A stretch of DNA of 64,000 nucleotides, taken from contig WJYK01000001.1 of NCBI GenBank assembly GCA_009668225.1, forward strand, positions 186,001-250,000, in the 5' to 3' direction. Below the pieces are notes generated by a model. The model had not been told where the DNA came from, did not search any database, and worked only from the letters and a program-made list of their open reading frames with translations. Within the stretch, counting starts at the first letter, position 1; every line of letters begins with the position of its first letter. This document shows positions 53,167 to 62,228 of this stretch, one piece after another. The translations under genes were made by a program, and so were the position numbers. The DNA comes from Enterobacteriaceae bacterium RIT693 (lineage in GTDB: Bacteria > Pseudomonadota > Gammaproteobacteria > Enterobacterales > Enterobacteriaceae).

Positions 53167-54634
53167 CCGTGCCCGGCTGGGTATAAGGGATCTCGATATG
53201 CACGCAGCTCCCTTTGCCCGGCGCGCTGTGGATGTTAAACGTCCAGCCCTTCATCATGCAGCGTTCCCGCATGCTCAATAGCCCAAATGCGCGGTCAGAG
53301 ACAAGGCTCGTGTCGAACCCCTGACCGTCGTCATTGATACAGATAAGCACAACTTTGCCTCGCGTCAGGACGTTAACCTCAACCTCACGCGCTTTTGCAT
53401 GCCGCTGAACGTTAGTCAGCGACTCCTGCACTACGCGGAAAATCGCGGTGACCTCATCGTCACACAGCGACACAGGCAGCGGCTGAATAGTTAATGTACA
53501 CACGCCAGTACGGTGTTTATTGAACTGATCCCGCAGCCAGATAAGCGCGGGCTTCAACCCCATATTCAATACCGCCGGGCGCAGCTGGGTAGCAATATCA
53601 CGCACCACTTTGATAGTGCCATCCACCAGCTGGGTCAAAGGCTCAACTTCGTGCTGGAGCGCGGGGTGGTTCTGGCCAAGCAGGGAAATCCCCACCCGCA
53701 GCGACGTAAGATGCTGCCCCAACTCATCGTGAATTTCCCGCGCCATATGCTTGCGTTCGTTCTCGACGCTGCTTTGCATCTTTTGGGTCATCTGCCGTAG
53801 CTGCTCGTGAGTCTGCCGCACCTGCTGTTCGGCAAAATACTGCCGGGAGGCCGGACGCGCAATCACCAGCACCGACTTCAACGTCTGCTGCAGCGTGAAT
53901 TCAGGAATAAAGCGCGCCTGATAAATCCTTGCCACCCGTGAGTCGGAGCGAACGCCATGCAGCACGGCTTCGAGCTGAATGTGTTTACGCAACACCAGCT
54001 GCAGCGACCAGTTAATCTGCTCCATTAGCGTCGAGTCACCGATAAGCGAATTCATCTTCAGGCCGATAGCCGCCGCGCTTTTTGGCATGCACTGCAGCGC
54101 CGTTTCGTTGGCGTAGAGCAGGCGTTGTTCGCTGTCTACGCGCAAAATCGCATCCGGCACGTTATCGAGAATGTCACGAAGCTCATTCTCCCGGTCGTAG
54201 TAAAAACGATGAATGTCGTTGCGATAGCGGGTATCACACACCACCATCATTACCCAGTTCTGCTGCTGATACGCAAAGCGGCTCGGGCAAACCTCCACCG
54301 GAATCACCAGGTCAGGCGAGGCATGAAACCGGGCGTTAATTTTATCGCCGTACAGCGAGTGTTCCGGCTGCTCCAGCTGCTGTTCAACCACCGCGAGCAG
54401 CGGCAGATCGCCGTAGCCTCGCAGGCGGGTGAAAATATTTTCACCTACCAGCAGCCCGGCATTGGCTTTACTGACCTCCGACGGCTGGCAAAGGCTAAGC
54501 GCCTTATGGTTAGCGAAAATAATATTGAAATCCCTGTCAACGATGAAAACCAGCTCGCGCATGCTATCGAAAGCGGCGCTCAGCAATTCCGGATAATCAT
54601 TGGGCCGTGGTTGCGGCCCGCCGTCTTGTTTCAT
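53144..54634 (-). CDS. hrpX: PAS-domain sensor histidine kinase HrpX
   Basis: The 496 residues have no membrane helices, so it is a cytoplasmic sensor. Two PAS-like domains (about 15-135 and 150-260: LVFIVDRDFNIIFANHKAL; AILRVDSEQRLLYANETAL) precede a HisKA_3 helix with the phosphorylated His in MAREIHDELGQHLTSLR (about 307) and a HATPase domain (VQESLTNVQRHAKA, INDDGQGFD, FGLLSMRERC). It should phosphorylate HrpY. It ends inside hrpY on the other strand and follows hrpL by 48 bases in the same direction. Confidence 0.87.
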   Translation of the reverse strand: MKQDGGPQPRPNDYPELLSAAFDSMRELVFIVDRDFNIIFANHKALSLCQPSEVSKANAGLLVGENIFTRLRGYGDLPLLAVVEQQLEQPEHSLYGDKINARFHASPDLVIPVEVCPSRFAYQQQNWVMMVVCDTRYRNDIHRFYYDRENELRDILDNVPDAILRVDSEQRLLYANETALQCMPKSAAAIGLKMNSLIGDSTLMEQINWSLQLVLRKHIQLEAVLHGVRSDSRVARIYQARFIPEFTLQQTLKSVLVIARPASRQYFAEQQVRQTHEQLRQMTQKMQSSVENERKHMAREIHDELGQHLTSLRVGISLLGQNHPALQHEVEPLTQLVDGTIKVVRDIATQLRPAVLNMGLKPALIWLRDQFNKHRTGVCTLTIQPLPVSLCDDEVTAIFRVVQESLTNVQRHAKAREVEVNVLTRGKVVLICINDDGQGFDTSLVSDRAFGLLSMRERCMMKGWTFNIHSAPGKGSCVHIEIPYTQPGTAKVYDSE

Positions 54635-54682
54635 AGGTTATTATTCTTCTCGTTCAGGGAATACCGAAGCGCCCGCAGGCGC

Positions 54683-55276
54683 TCAGCTAAGGCTATCCCA
54701 TCCCAGATCCTGTTTTAGGGACTGCCGTAGACGGGAAAGACGGGAGCGAACGGTGCCGATCGGAATCGTCATCCGGTCAGCCGCTTCCTGATAACTGATG
54801 TCGTTATCGACAATCAATTGTAACAATTGTTGATACTCTTCAGGGAGTTGCGCAATACGCTGTAACACTTTCGACAAAATATCTTTGCCCTCTGCCACCC
54901 CTTCCGGCCGATCGGAATGCACAAGCGTTCCGAGCACATCCTCGTTTAATTCATCGTGCAGGTAGCTCACCTTGACCGATTTGTAGTGGTTCTTCACCAG
55001 GTTCACCGCAATCCCGAACATCCAGGTTTCCGGACGCGATGATCCGCAAAATTTATGCTTATTGCGGATCACCTCATACCAGGTGTTCTGCACCAGGTCT
55101 TCTATATCGGCAAAGTTTGCCACGCGTTTACGAATAAAATTGTACAGACGCTGTTCGTTGTCGCGCATAACACGCTCCCAGTTAACCACCGGAAACTCGC
55201 CCTGCACAACGTTGGACTCAAAAGCCGGCTGCACTTCCGGAAAAACCTGTGATTCGAAATCAAACATGGCTGACAT
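54683..55276 (-). CDS. hrpL: ECF sigma factor HrpL
   Basis: ATG 55276, eight bases after AAGG, gives 197 residues; a GTG at 55285 would add three. Region 2 is seen in RLYNFIRKRVANFADIEDLVQNTWYEVIRN and ETWMFGIAVNLVKNHYKS, region 4 in LPEEYQQLLQLIVDNDISYQEAADRMTIPIGTVRSRLSRLRQ. HrpL directs RNA polymerase to hrp boxes, two of which occur in this window. A sigma-54 promoter lies 42-57 bases upstream, so HrpS-type activation is expected. Confidence 0.9.
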   Translation of the reverse strand: MSAMFDFESQVFPEVQPAFESNVVQGEFPVVNWERVMRDNEQRLYNFIRKRVANFADIEDLVQNTWYEVIRNKHKFCGSSRPETWMFGIAVNLVKNHYKSVKVSYLHDELNEDVLGTLVHSDRPEGVAEGKDILSKVLQRIAQLPEEYQQLLQLIVDNDISYQEAADRMTIPIGTVRSRLSRLRQSLKQDLGWDSLS

Positions 55277-55317
55277 AGTGAACACCTTTTTTGAATAGAT
55301 TCAGGAGTTCGTCCTTT

Positions 55318-55333
55318 AGCAAGCGCCATGCCA
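55318..55333 (-). promoter_or_regulatory. Sigma-54 promoter of hrpL
   Basis: On the minus strand TGGCAT-GGCGC-TTGCT fits the -24/-12 consensus TGGCAC-N5-TTGCW with one mismatch. The predicted start lies near 55307, 31 bases before the hrpL ATG. hrpL is RpoN/HrpS-dependent in Erwinia and Pseudomonas syringae. Confidence 0.88.
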
Positions 55334-55478
55334 GCGAAAATAAACAACATAATAGTTTGATTTTATTAATTTAAAACTTTCAACTCGGAATAATATGAGT
55401 AAGAACACACACAGTCGGAAAGACGGTTTGTGCAACTTTTTACACAACCGGCAGCGGCAGAATTTTTTTTATTAGCGG

Positions 55479-55506
55479 GGAACCTCCCAAGGCCTTAACC
55501 CACACA
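55479..55506 (+). promoter_or_regulatory. hrp box (HrpL promoter) of the hrpJ-hrc operon
   Basis: GGAACC (55479-55484), 15 bases, then CCACACA (55500-55506) matches the HrpL consensus fully. It ends 31 bases before the hrpJ ATG and should drive the whole secretion operon to the right. Confidence 0.92.
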
Positions 55507-55537
55507 TTGACAGGCGAATCGGGTAAGGCACTCCGCA

Positions 55538-56713
55538 ATGAACATGAGAATTCCCCAGCATCACCATCACCATAATCTGCGTCTTGAAACCGAACAGGCG
55601 GACGCGCTGGTCGATGAACTGATTAATGACACCAACAATGACAAAAGCGCGGCGAGCAGCGCGTCATCCGCCACTCGTGCAGCGCCCGCGCCTCAGCGGC
55701 CCGGTGCGGCGCAGGAGTCGATGGCGTCAGCCTTTGCAGAAAGCATCGAGCAGAAAATCAAGCATGAGGAGCAGCGCACGCAGGGTACCCAGCAGCGCCG
55801 CGTCTCCGTGGCGGCCATCAAGGTTACCCACCTTGTCGAGCTTGGCCGCCTGCTGGAAAGCCCGTCGGGGAAAGATCAGGCCGCGCAAGAATCCGCATTT
55901 GAGCATCTGCTGTCAGGTTCAGGCGGGAAAACCGCCACTCTCGAAGATCTGCTGGAACAGGCCAATAACGATCCGGCTTCGGCATTTGTCACCCTCAGCC
56001 TGATGGCGATGCGCCTGCGCAACGGCAGCAACCCGGCGCTGGCGGCGCACGTCGATCGCATGCTGGCCGAACTTCAGCAACAGCACCCGGAAAAAATTAA
56101 CGCGGGGGTGAATACCGCCCCGGCGATTGCCGCCTTCAGCAGCGACCCGGGGCAGAAGCGCGAAATGCGCAAGCTTTACTACAGCGGCGTCATCAACCAG
56201 CAGTCCGCCGACAACATCATGGACGTGCTGCTGGACAAGTTTGGCGTCGACGGCTTTGTGCCGGCGCTGCGGACTCTGCAGCGTGCGCTTTCGGATGATA
56301 TCGCCGCGCTGGCCCCTTCCGCGCCGCCGACGGCCCTGCGCCGCCTGCTTTCCGGGCTGAACGATACCCGCGCCATCACCCACACGCTGTCGGAAGTCGC
56401 CCAGTTCCTCGACCGCCTGAAGAGCAAATACGCCCACGTCACGATGGGCGCCGACGTGATGACCCGCTCTTTGCTCAGCATGTGCCGCAACGGCTTTTAT
56501 TCACGCGACCTCACCCAGCTTGGTCTGCAGGTTGTGGGCGAAAAACCTTTGCAGCAATCGCTCTTTTTCAACGGACTGCTGACGCTGCTTCAGGCGCTGC
56601 CGGAAAAAATCTGGGGCGGCAACGATGACACCCGCAACAACGCTCTGCTCCTGCTGCGCACCCTGAACGGCGAGTACGCCGCGTGGGAAAAACGCAGCCA
56701 GCTGGCGCAGTAA
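55538..56713 (+). CDS. hrpJ: T3SS gatekeeper HrpJ (SctW)
   Basis: The 391 residues belong to the HrpJ/YopN/InvE family, with two helical-domain repeats (about 60-210 and 220-390; AIKVTHLVELGRLLES, GADVMTRSLLSMCRNGFYSRD). It holds back effectors until translocators are secreted and is itself secreted. The N-terminus carries five consecutive histidines (8-12), unusual for the family in my memory. The translation start is ATG 55538, with a second ATG two codons later. It is the first gene after the hrp box. Confidence 0.88.
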   Translation: MNMRIPQHHHHHNLRLETEQADALVDELINDTNNDKSAASSASSATRAAPAPQRPGAAQESMASAFAESIEQKIKHEEQRTQGTQQRRVSVAAIKVTHLVELGRLLESPSGKDQAAQESAFEHLLSGSGGKTATLEDLLEQANNDPASAFVTLSLMAMRLRNGSNPALAAHVDRMLAELQQQHPEKINAGVNTAPAIAAFSSDPGQKREMRKLYYSGVINQQSADNIMDVLLDKFGVDGFVPALRTLQRALSDDIAALAPSAPPTALRRLLSGLNDTRAITHTLSEVAQFLDRLKSKYAHVTMGADVMTRSLLSMCRNGFYSRDLTQLGLQVVGEKPLQQSLFFNGLLTLLQALPEKIWGGNDDTRNNALLLLRTLNGEYAAWEKRSQLAQ

Positions 56714-56740
56714 ACGGACTTCATCAGGATTGAAAAGACA

Positions 56741-58837
56741 ATGAACACGCTGTTTAACCTTCTCAACCGCCTGGCGATTACCGCCATGCAACGCTCCGAA
56801 GTGGTGGGAGCTTTCATCGCGCTGGCGGTGGTGTTCATGCTGATCATCCCGCTGCCGCTGGGGCTGATTGACGTGCTGATTGCCGTCAACATCAGCGTCT
56901 CGTGCCTGCTTATCATGACGGCGATGTATCTGCCCAAGCCGCTGGCGTTCACCACGTTTCCGGCGGTGCTGCTGCTGACAACCATGTTCCGCCTCGGGCT
57001 GTCGATTTCCACCACGCGCCAAATTCTGCTGCAGCAAAATGCCGGGCATATCGTCACCGCCTTCGGCAACTTTGTGGTCGGCGGAAACCTTGCGGTCGGG
57101 CTGGTGGTGTTTCTGATCCTGACGGTGGTGAACTTCCTGGTGATCACCAAAGGCTCAGAGCGTATCGCCGAGGTGGCCGCCCGCTTTACCCTCGACGCCA
57201 TGCCGGGCAAGCAGATGTCCATCGACAGCGACCTGCGCGCCGGGCTGATTAACGTCCAGCAGGCAAAGAGTAAGCGTGAGGATCTGGCGAAAGAGAGCCA
57301 GCTGTTCGGGGCGATGGACGGCGCCATGAAGTTCGTTAAAGGTGACGCCATTGCCGGGATTGTGATCCTCAGCATCAACATGGTCGGCGGCTTCTGCATT
57401 GGCGTGCTGCAGCTGGGCATGGCCGCGGGCGACGCCGCCAATGTCTACTCCATTCTGACCATCGGCGACGGCCTGATTGACCAGATCCCGGCGATGCTTA
57501 TCTCCCTGACCGCCGGGATGATGATCACCCGCGTGTCGGCGAACGAGGACATCCCGGACAACAACATTGGCCGCGAGATAAGCGACCAGCTCACCAACCA
57601 GCCTAAAGCCTGGATAATGTCCGCCATCGGCATGTTCTGCTTCAGCCTGCTGCCTGGGATGCCGACGCTGGTGTTTATCGTGCTGGGGGTCATTGCCCTG
57701 AGTTCGGGGCTGTTCCAGCTATGGCGAGCCAGGCGCGCGGCGGCCACCAGCACCGGCGGTGAGATTGTCGCCCCGGAAGCCAACGGCGAAGAAGATATTC
57801 GTACCTTCAACCCCAGCCGCCTGTTTGTCCTCAGCTTCTCATCCGCTCGTGCCGGCGATCCGGCGGCAATGGCGCTTATCGAAGATATTCGCCGCCTGCG
57901 TAACCGGATCGTGAACCAGTACGGCTTCACCCTGCCGGTGTTTAACATCGATTTTTCGCCGTACCAGCCCGACGATGAATTTCGTTTTCTGGTGTATGAA
58001 GTGCCTAAAGTGATTGGCACTTTTACGCCTAATAGGCGAGCGCTGGACTCCCGCCTGCTGGCGCAGGAGGAAACCGGCACCGCGCTCAGCACGGAAACCT
58101 ATCCGCAGGAAAAAGGCTGGGCGTGGCTGGAAGAAAACGACCCGCTGCTGGATAAATACCAGATGGAATCCTGGAGTTCACACCAGCTGCTGCTGGCCCG
58201 CATGGAAGAAGCCCTCTTTGCCAGCGGCCCGCGCTTTATCGGCCTGCAGGAAACCCGCGCCATTATCTCGTGGCTGGAGATGGATCTGCCGGAGCTGGCG
58301 CAGGAATTCCAGCGCATCTTCCCGATAACCCGCCTGAGCGCCGTGCTACAGCGGCTGGTGGCCGAGCGTATTTCGCTGCGTTCGGTGCGCAGCATCACCG
58401 AATCACTGATTGTTCACGGCCAGCACGAGCGGGATGTGGGCCTGCTGGTCGACCAAGTGCGAATCGATATTAAAGAGCACATCTGCCACCAGTACAGCCA
58501 CGACGGCGGGATGCAGGTGTGGTTACTGACGCCGGAGACCGAAGAGATCCTGCGCGACAGCCTGCGCCAGACGCAGAACGAAACGTTCTTCGCCCTCAGC
58601 CAGGACAAACATGCTCTGCTGCTGGAGCAGCTGCGGGAAGTGTTCCCTTTGTTCCAGCGGCAAACCAGCGTGCTGCTTTCAGCACAGGACTTACGCAGCC
58701 CGCTGCGCCTGCTTATCCAGGACGAATTCCATCACGTCCCGGTGCTCTCCTTCGCCGAGCTGCAGTTTAATCTGCCGGTCAACGTACTGGGACGCATTGA
58801 TATTCACGAGAACGCGCTTGACGCTTTCACTGCCTAA
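56741..58837 (+). CDS. hrcV: T3SS export gate protein HrcV (SctV)
   Basis: The 698 residues match the FHIPEP family length. Seven to eight membrane helices fill the first 310 residues with the FHIPEP hallmark KGSERIAEVAARFTLDAMPGKQMSIDSDLRAGLI (about 135-168). The cytoplasmic domain follows after residue 330 and forms the nonameric ring that receives substrates from gatekeeper and chaperones. It is an inner-membrane protein. It starts 27 bases after hrpJ. Confidence 0.95.
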   Translation: MNTLFNLLNRLAITAMQRSEVVGAFIALAVVFMLIIPLPLGLIDVLIAVNISVSCLLIMTAMYLPKPLAFTTFPAVLLLTTMFRLGLSISTTRQILLQQNAGHIVTAFGNFVVGGNLAVGLVVFLILTVVNFLVITKGSERIAEVAARFTLDAMPGKQMSIDSDLRAGLINVQQAKSKREDLAKESQLFGAMDGAMKFVKGDAIAGIVILSINMVGGFCIGVLQLGMAAGDAANVYSILTIGDGLIDQIPAMLISLTAGMMITRVSANEDIPDNNIGREISDQLTNQPKAWIMSAIGMFCFSLLPGMPTLVFIVLGVIALSSGLFQLWRARRAAATSTGGEIVAPEANGEEDIRTFNPSRLFVLSFSSARAGDPAAMALIEDIRRLRNRIVNQYGFTLPVFNIDFSPYQPDDEFRFLVYEVPKVIGTFTPNRRALDSRLLAQEETGTALSTETYPQEKGWAWLEENDPLLDKYQMESWSSHQLLLARMEEALFASGPRFIGLQETRAIISWLEMDLPELAQEFQRIFPITRLSAVLQRLVAERISLRSVRSITESLIVHGQHERDVGLLVDQVRIDIKEHICHQYSHDGGMQVWLLTPETEEILRDSLRQTQNETFFALSQDKHALLLEQLREVFPLFQRQTSVLLSAQDLRSPLRLLIQDEFHHVPVLSFAELQFNLPVNVLGRIDIHENALDAFTA

Positions 58838-58848
58838 AGGGTGCTGCC

Positions 58849-59796
58849 ATGTATGAGCTGAGAGTATTAAACGGATTACATGAAGGCGCGGCGCTGCCGC
58901 TGAGCGGCGAACGCTGGCAGCTGGGCAACGCGGCTGACAGCGATTTGCAGCTCAGCGATGGCGGAGTGAAAGCCAGCCATGCCCTGCTCAGCCGCAGCGC
59001 CGAAGGCTGGGTGCTAACGCCGATGGAAGGCACGGTTTGCCATCGCCACGGCGAGCGCCTGAGCGAACAGCAGTTATGGCAGCCGGGTGAAATCTTCGCC
59101 GTCGGCGGCGTCTGGCTAACGCTTGCCGCCGCCGATCAAGAATGGGATAACCGCCCGCCGCCACCGCCTTTACCCGTTGCGAGCCAGAGCGAACCGGCCT
59201 GTGCAGCGCGTGAGCCAATCGGGGGGACACAAAGCAAACCGGCCCCCGCCGTGCGCCGCTCGCTGCTGGCAAAAATTCTGCCGCGCTGGGCGCAAATCTT
59301 CACCCTGTCCAGCCTGATGCTGCTGACGTTTACCATCTTCAGCTGGGTGCTCCAACCCGGTATCGCCCAGCAAAACAGCGACGAAGAGCCGCAAATCAAA
59401 CCGGCTATCGCCAACAGCAACGAACTGCGCAGCGTGCTGGAGCAGGATCTACGTGAGCGAGAACTCTATAACAAGGTGCAGCTCACCAGCACGCCGCAAG
59501 GCATTACGCTGACCGGCGACCTGCAGGAAAATCAGCTGCCGATTGTCGGCCGCATGGTGGACAGCATCCGCAGCGATTATCAGCTGAAGATAGCGCTCAA
59601 CAACCAAACCAAAGTACGCGAGGCCGTGCTGCCGTTCCATATCGTACAAATCACCTCAGGGCCGCACGCGAACATCGTGACCGAGGACGGGCAGCGCCTG
59701 TTTGTGGGGGACGAACGTAACGGCCTGCGCCTGACCGGCATTACCGCCGACAGCGTGCAGTTTGGCGGCAAGGAAAACATCGCGGTGAAATGGTAA
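58849..59796 (+). CDS. hrpQ: T3SS inner-membrane ring protein HrpQ (SctD)
   Basis: The 315 residues have an FHA-like domain (about 1-90: GAALPLSGERWQLGNAADSDLQLSDGGVKASHALL), a proline-rich linker, one membrane helix near 148-168 (IFTLSSLMLLTFTIFSWVL) and a periplasmic part with one or two ring-building domains. It makes the outer part of the MS ring. It is shorter than animal-pathogen SctD proteins but in line with the Erwinia HrpQ proteins I recall. The stop overlaps the hrcN start. Confidence 0.88.
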   Translation: MYELRVLNGLHEGAALPLSGERWQLGNAADSDLQLSDGGVKASHALLSRSAEGWVLTPMEGTVCHRHGERLSEQQLWQPGEIFAVGGVWLTLAAADQEWDNRPPPPPLPVASQSEPACAAREPIGGTQSKPAPAVRRSLLAKILPRWAQIFTLSSLMLLTFTIFSWVLQPGIAQQNSDEEPQIKPAIANSNELRSVLEQDLRERELYNKVQLTSTPQGITLTGDLQENQLPIVGRMVDSIRSDYQLKIALNNQTKVREAVLPFHIVQITSGPHANIVTEDGQRLFVGDERNGLRLTGITADSVQFGGKENIAVKW

Positions 59797-61157
59797 TGGG
59801 GCGCTTTCAGAACGACCTCAATAGCTGGTTTGCTGAGCGCCACCGCTCGCTTAACCAGCTTTCCGCCGTCAGCGCCCACGGCCGCATCACCGGCATCAGC
59901 GGCATTCTGCTGGAAAGTAGCCTGCCGCAGGCGCGCATCGGCGACCTGTGCCTGATAGCCCGCAGCGGCGACACCGAAGTGATGGCCGAAGTTGTCGGCT
60001 TTAATCCGCGCCACACGTTGCTTTCCGCGCTGGGGCCGCTGGACGGCATTGCCCAGGGCGCGCGGGTCACGCCGCTGTTCCAGCCCCACTCTATTAGCGT
60101 GTCGGACAGCCTGTTCGGCAGCGTGCTTGACGGGTTTGGCCGCGCCATTGACGAAGAGAGCCTCTCCGCATTTGCCTTAGCCAGTGAAACACCTGACGCC
60201 CGTGGCGTGCTCGGCGATGCGCCACCGCCCACGGACAGGCCGCGCATTGATACCCCGCTGCCCACCGGCATCCGCTCCATTGACGGCGTGCTGACGATTG
60301 GCGTGGGCCAGCGCGTAGGCGTCTTCGCGGGGGCGGGCTGCGGCAAAACAACCCTGCTCGCCGAGATGGCGCGCAACACGCCGTGCGATGCCATCGTGTT
60401 CGGCCTCATCGGCGAGCGTGGTCGTGAGCTCCGCGAATTTTTGGATCACGAGCTGGATGCCGAACTGCGCTCCCGCACCGTGCTGGTCTGCTCCACCTCC
60501 GACCGCAGCAGCATGGAGCGCGCACGTGCTGCGTTTACCGCCACGGCCATCGCAGAAGCCTTTCGCAATAAAGGTAAAAACGTGCTGCTGATTATCGACT
60601 CGCTGACGCGTTTTGCTCGCGCCCAGCGTGAAATCGGCCTGGCGCTCGGCGAACCGCCTGGACGTGGCGGGCTGCCGCCGTCGGTGTATACCCTGCTGCC
60701 GGGGCTGCTTGAACGCGCCGGGAAAACGTCGCGCGGCGCCATCACCGCCCTTTATTCGGTGCTGATTGAGCAGGACTCAATGAACGATCCCGTGGCCGAC
60801 GAAGTCCGCTCGCTGATCGACGGGCACATTGTCTTAACCCGCCGCCTGGCGGAGCGCGGCCACTATCCCGCCGTCGACGTGCTGGCGAGCCTGAGCCGAA
60901 CCATGAGCAACGTGGTCCCGCGCGAACACATTGCCGAAGCCAGCACGCTGCGCCAGATGATGTCGGCTTATCAGCAGGTCGAAATGCTCATCCGCCTCGG
61001 CGAATACCAGCCGGGCAACGATCCGATGACCGACGCCGCCGTACAGTCTCAGGCGGCGATTAACGCGTTTTTGCGCCAGGCAAATCACGCGCCAAGCGAC
61101 TTTATTGCTACCCGCCAGCAGCTGCAGGAGGCGATCGCCTGTGCGCCGTCATATTGA
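59790..61157 (+). CDS. hrcN: T3SS ATPase HrcN (SctN)
   Basis: This 455-residue F1-beta-like ATPase has Walker A GAGCGKTT (about 178-185), the glutamate switch in GERGRELREF and Walker B LLIIDSLTRFARAQRE (about 268-283). The secretion-specific segment GEPPGRGGLPPSVYTLLPGLLERAG is present. It strips chaperones and unfolds substrates at the gate. ATG 59790 or the in-frame ATG 59796 may be used; both overlap the hrpQ stop. Confidence 0.95.
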   Translation: MVMGRFQNDLNSWFAERHRSLNQLSAVSAHGRITGISGILLESSLPQARIGDLCLIARSGDTEVMAEVVGFNPRHTLLSALGPLDGIAQGARVTPLFQPHSISVSDSLFGSVLDGFGRAIDEESLSAFALASETPDARGVLGDAPPPTDRPRIDTPLPTGIRSIDGVLTIGVGQRVGVFAGAGCGKTTLLAEMARNTPCDAIVFGLIGERGRELREFLDHELDAELRSRTVLVCSTSDRSSMERARAAFTATAIAEAFRNKGKNVLLIIDSLTRFARAQREIGLALGEPPGRGGLPPSVYTLLPGLLERAGKTSRGAITALYSVLIEQDSMNDPVADEVRSLIDGHIVLTRRLAERGHYPAVDVLASLSRTMSNVVPREHIAEASTLRQMMSAYQQVEMLIRLGEYQPGNDPMTDAAVQSQAAINAFLRQANHAPSDFIATRQQLQEAIACAPSY

Positions 61158-61608
61158 TGTCGAAACCCCGCACTCCCCTGACCCGCAATTGGTCGCCCTG
61201 GAGCAGGTATTGAATACCCTGCTGCCTATCCGGCGGCGCCGATTACGCCACTGCGAACGCGAGCAGCGCCAGCTCGAGCAGCAGCTTCAGCGCTGCCTGG
61301 CGGCGGTTGAAGAAGGTAATCAATTGCTGGAAGAGAAAAAAATCGGCTATCTGCAGCTGCGCAATGATTTTGTCCCCCGGCATGCGGGCATTACCCGGCC
61401 ACTTAACGACCTGCGGAAAACGCTGGACGTTGAAAAAACCAACCACGCGGGCGTTATCCAACAAATTCAGCACACGCACAGGCTGCAAGAAGAAGTGCAG
61501 CAGCAGCAGGCGCGCCTGAACGACGCGCAGCTGGCCGTGCAGCGCTGCCAGCGGGACATCGAAAAAATGGAGTATTTGCTCAATCAACATCAGGGGAACG
61601 CCTTATGA
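61141..61608 (+). CDS. hrpO: T3SS stalk protein HrpO (SctO)
   Basis: GTG 61141 sits nine bases after GGAGG and overlaps hrcN by 17 bases, giving 155 residues. The protein is almost all helical coiled coil with heptad leucines and many Arg/Gln/Glu (about 20-150: RRRRLRHCEREQRQLEQQLQ), like FliJ/YscO. It links the ATPase to HrcV and recycles chaperones. Sequence conservation in this family is low; the assignment rests on the coiled coil and gene order. Confidence 0.85.
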   Translation: MRRHIDVETPHSPDPQLVALEQVLNTLLPIRRRRLRHCEREQRQLEQQLQRCLAAVEEGNQLLEEKKIGYLQLRNDFVPRHAGITRPLNDLRKTLDVEKTNHAGVIQQIQHTHRLQEEVQQQQARLNDAQLAVQRCQRDIEKMEYLLNQHQGNAL

Positions 61609-62228
61609 TCCATCACGCGCTAAAAACCGCCCATCCGCAGCCAAGACTCTGGCAACAATCCCATCCGGCTCCGCAGCCGCATCACCCGCCTGATAATGCA
61701 CCTCAGGGGCCAGCACCTCGCGCGCCGCAGACGCCGGCGAGTAACGCACCCGCCAGGCCGCAGATGCCCGCTCGCAGCACGTCTGCTTTTAGCCGGGCCA
61801 GCGATCGGCAGAAACTGTCGCGGGATGAAAAAGAGTTTAGCGATTTACTGTCTGATGATGAGCCAGCGCCGCTGATGCCGGTACTTGCGTTGAACCTGTT
61901 CGACGGTTCGCTGGGCGGCACCGACCAGCCGCAGCAGGCCAGTGAATCGCAGGCCTCCGCCCTGCAGGCACTGCTGGAGTCGCACCTGGTGCAGGGCATT
62001 GAACAGCAGGAAAGCCTGCCCGCCCGTTTTAGCCTGCTGCTGCCGGATCTGGGAGAGGTTGTGGCTCAGGTAACCCCGGCCAACGGCGATGTGCTGGATA
62101 TTGCACTCGGCTTTTCCGCCCAGGTCTGGGACAAGGTTCGCGGCTTTGAACACGACGGACAGGGCTCGCTCAGCGGCCGCATGGGGAAAAAAGTGCGTCT
62201 GCGCTTTAAGCGCCGGGAGGCGGTATGA
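61605..62228 (+). CDS. hrpP: T3SS substrate-switch/needle-length protein HrpP (SctP)
   Basis: The 207 residues begin with a proline/alanine/histidine-rich disordered part (to about residue 60). The C-terminal T3S4 domain (about 120-205: LLLPDLGEVVAQVTPANGDVLDIALGF) ends in a basic tail. It is expected to be secreted and to switch export from pilus parts to effectors. It overlaps hrpO (ATGA) and hrcQ by four bases each. Confidence 0.85.
   Translation: MIHHALKTAHPQPRLWQQSHPAPQPHHPPDNAPQGPAPRAPQTPASNAPARPQMPARSTSAFSRASDRQKLSRDEKEFSDLLSDDEPAPLMPVLALNLFDGSLGGTDQPQQASESQASALQALLESHLVQGIEQQESLPARFSLLLPDLGEVVAQVTPANGDVLDIALGFSAQVWDKVRGFEHDGQGSLSGRMGKKVRLRFKRREAV

Noticed and set aside
56590-57441. 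283-codon minus-strand frame opposite hrcV
   Set aside because: A shadow of hrcV with Ser/Arg/Ile-rich composition and no domain.
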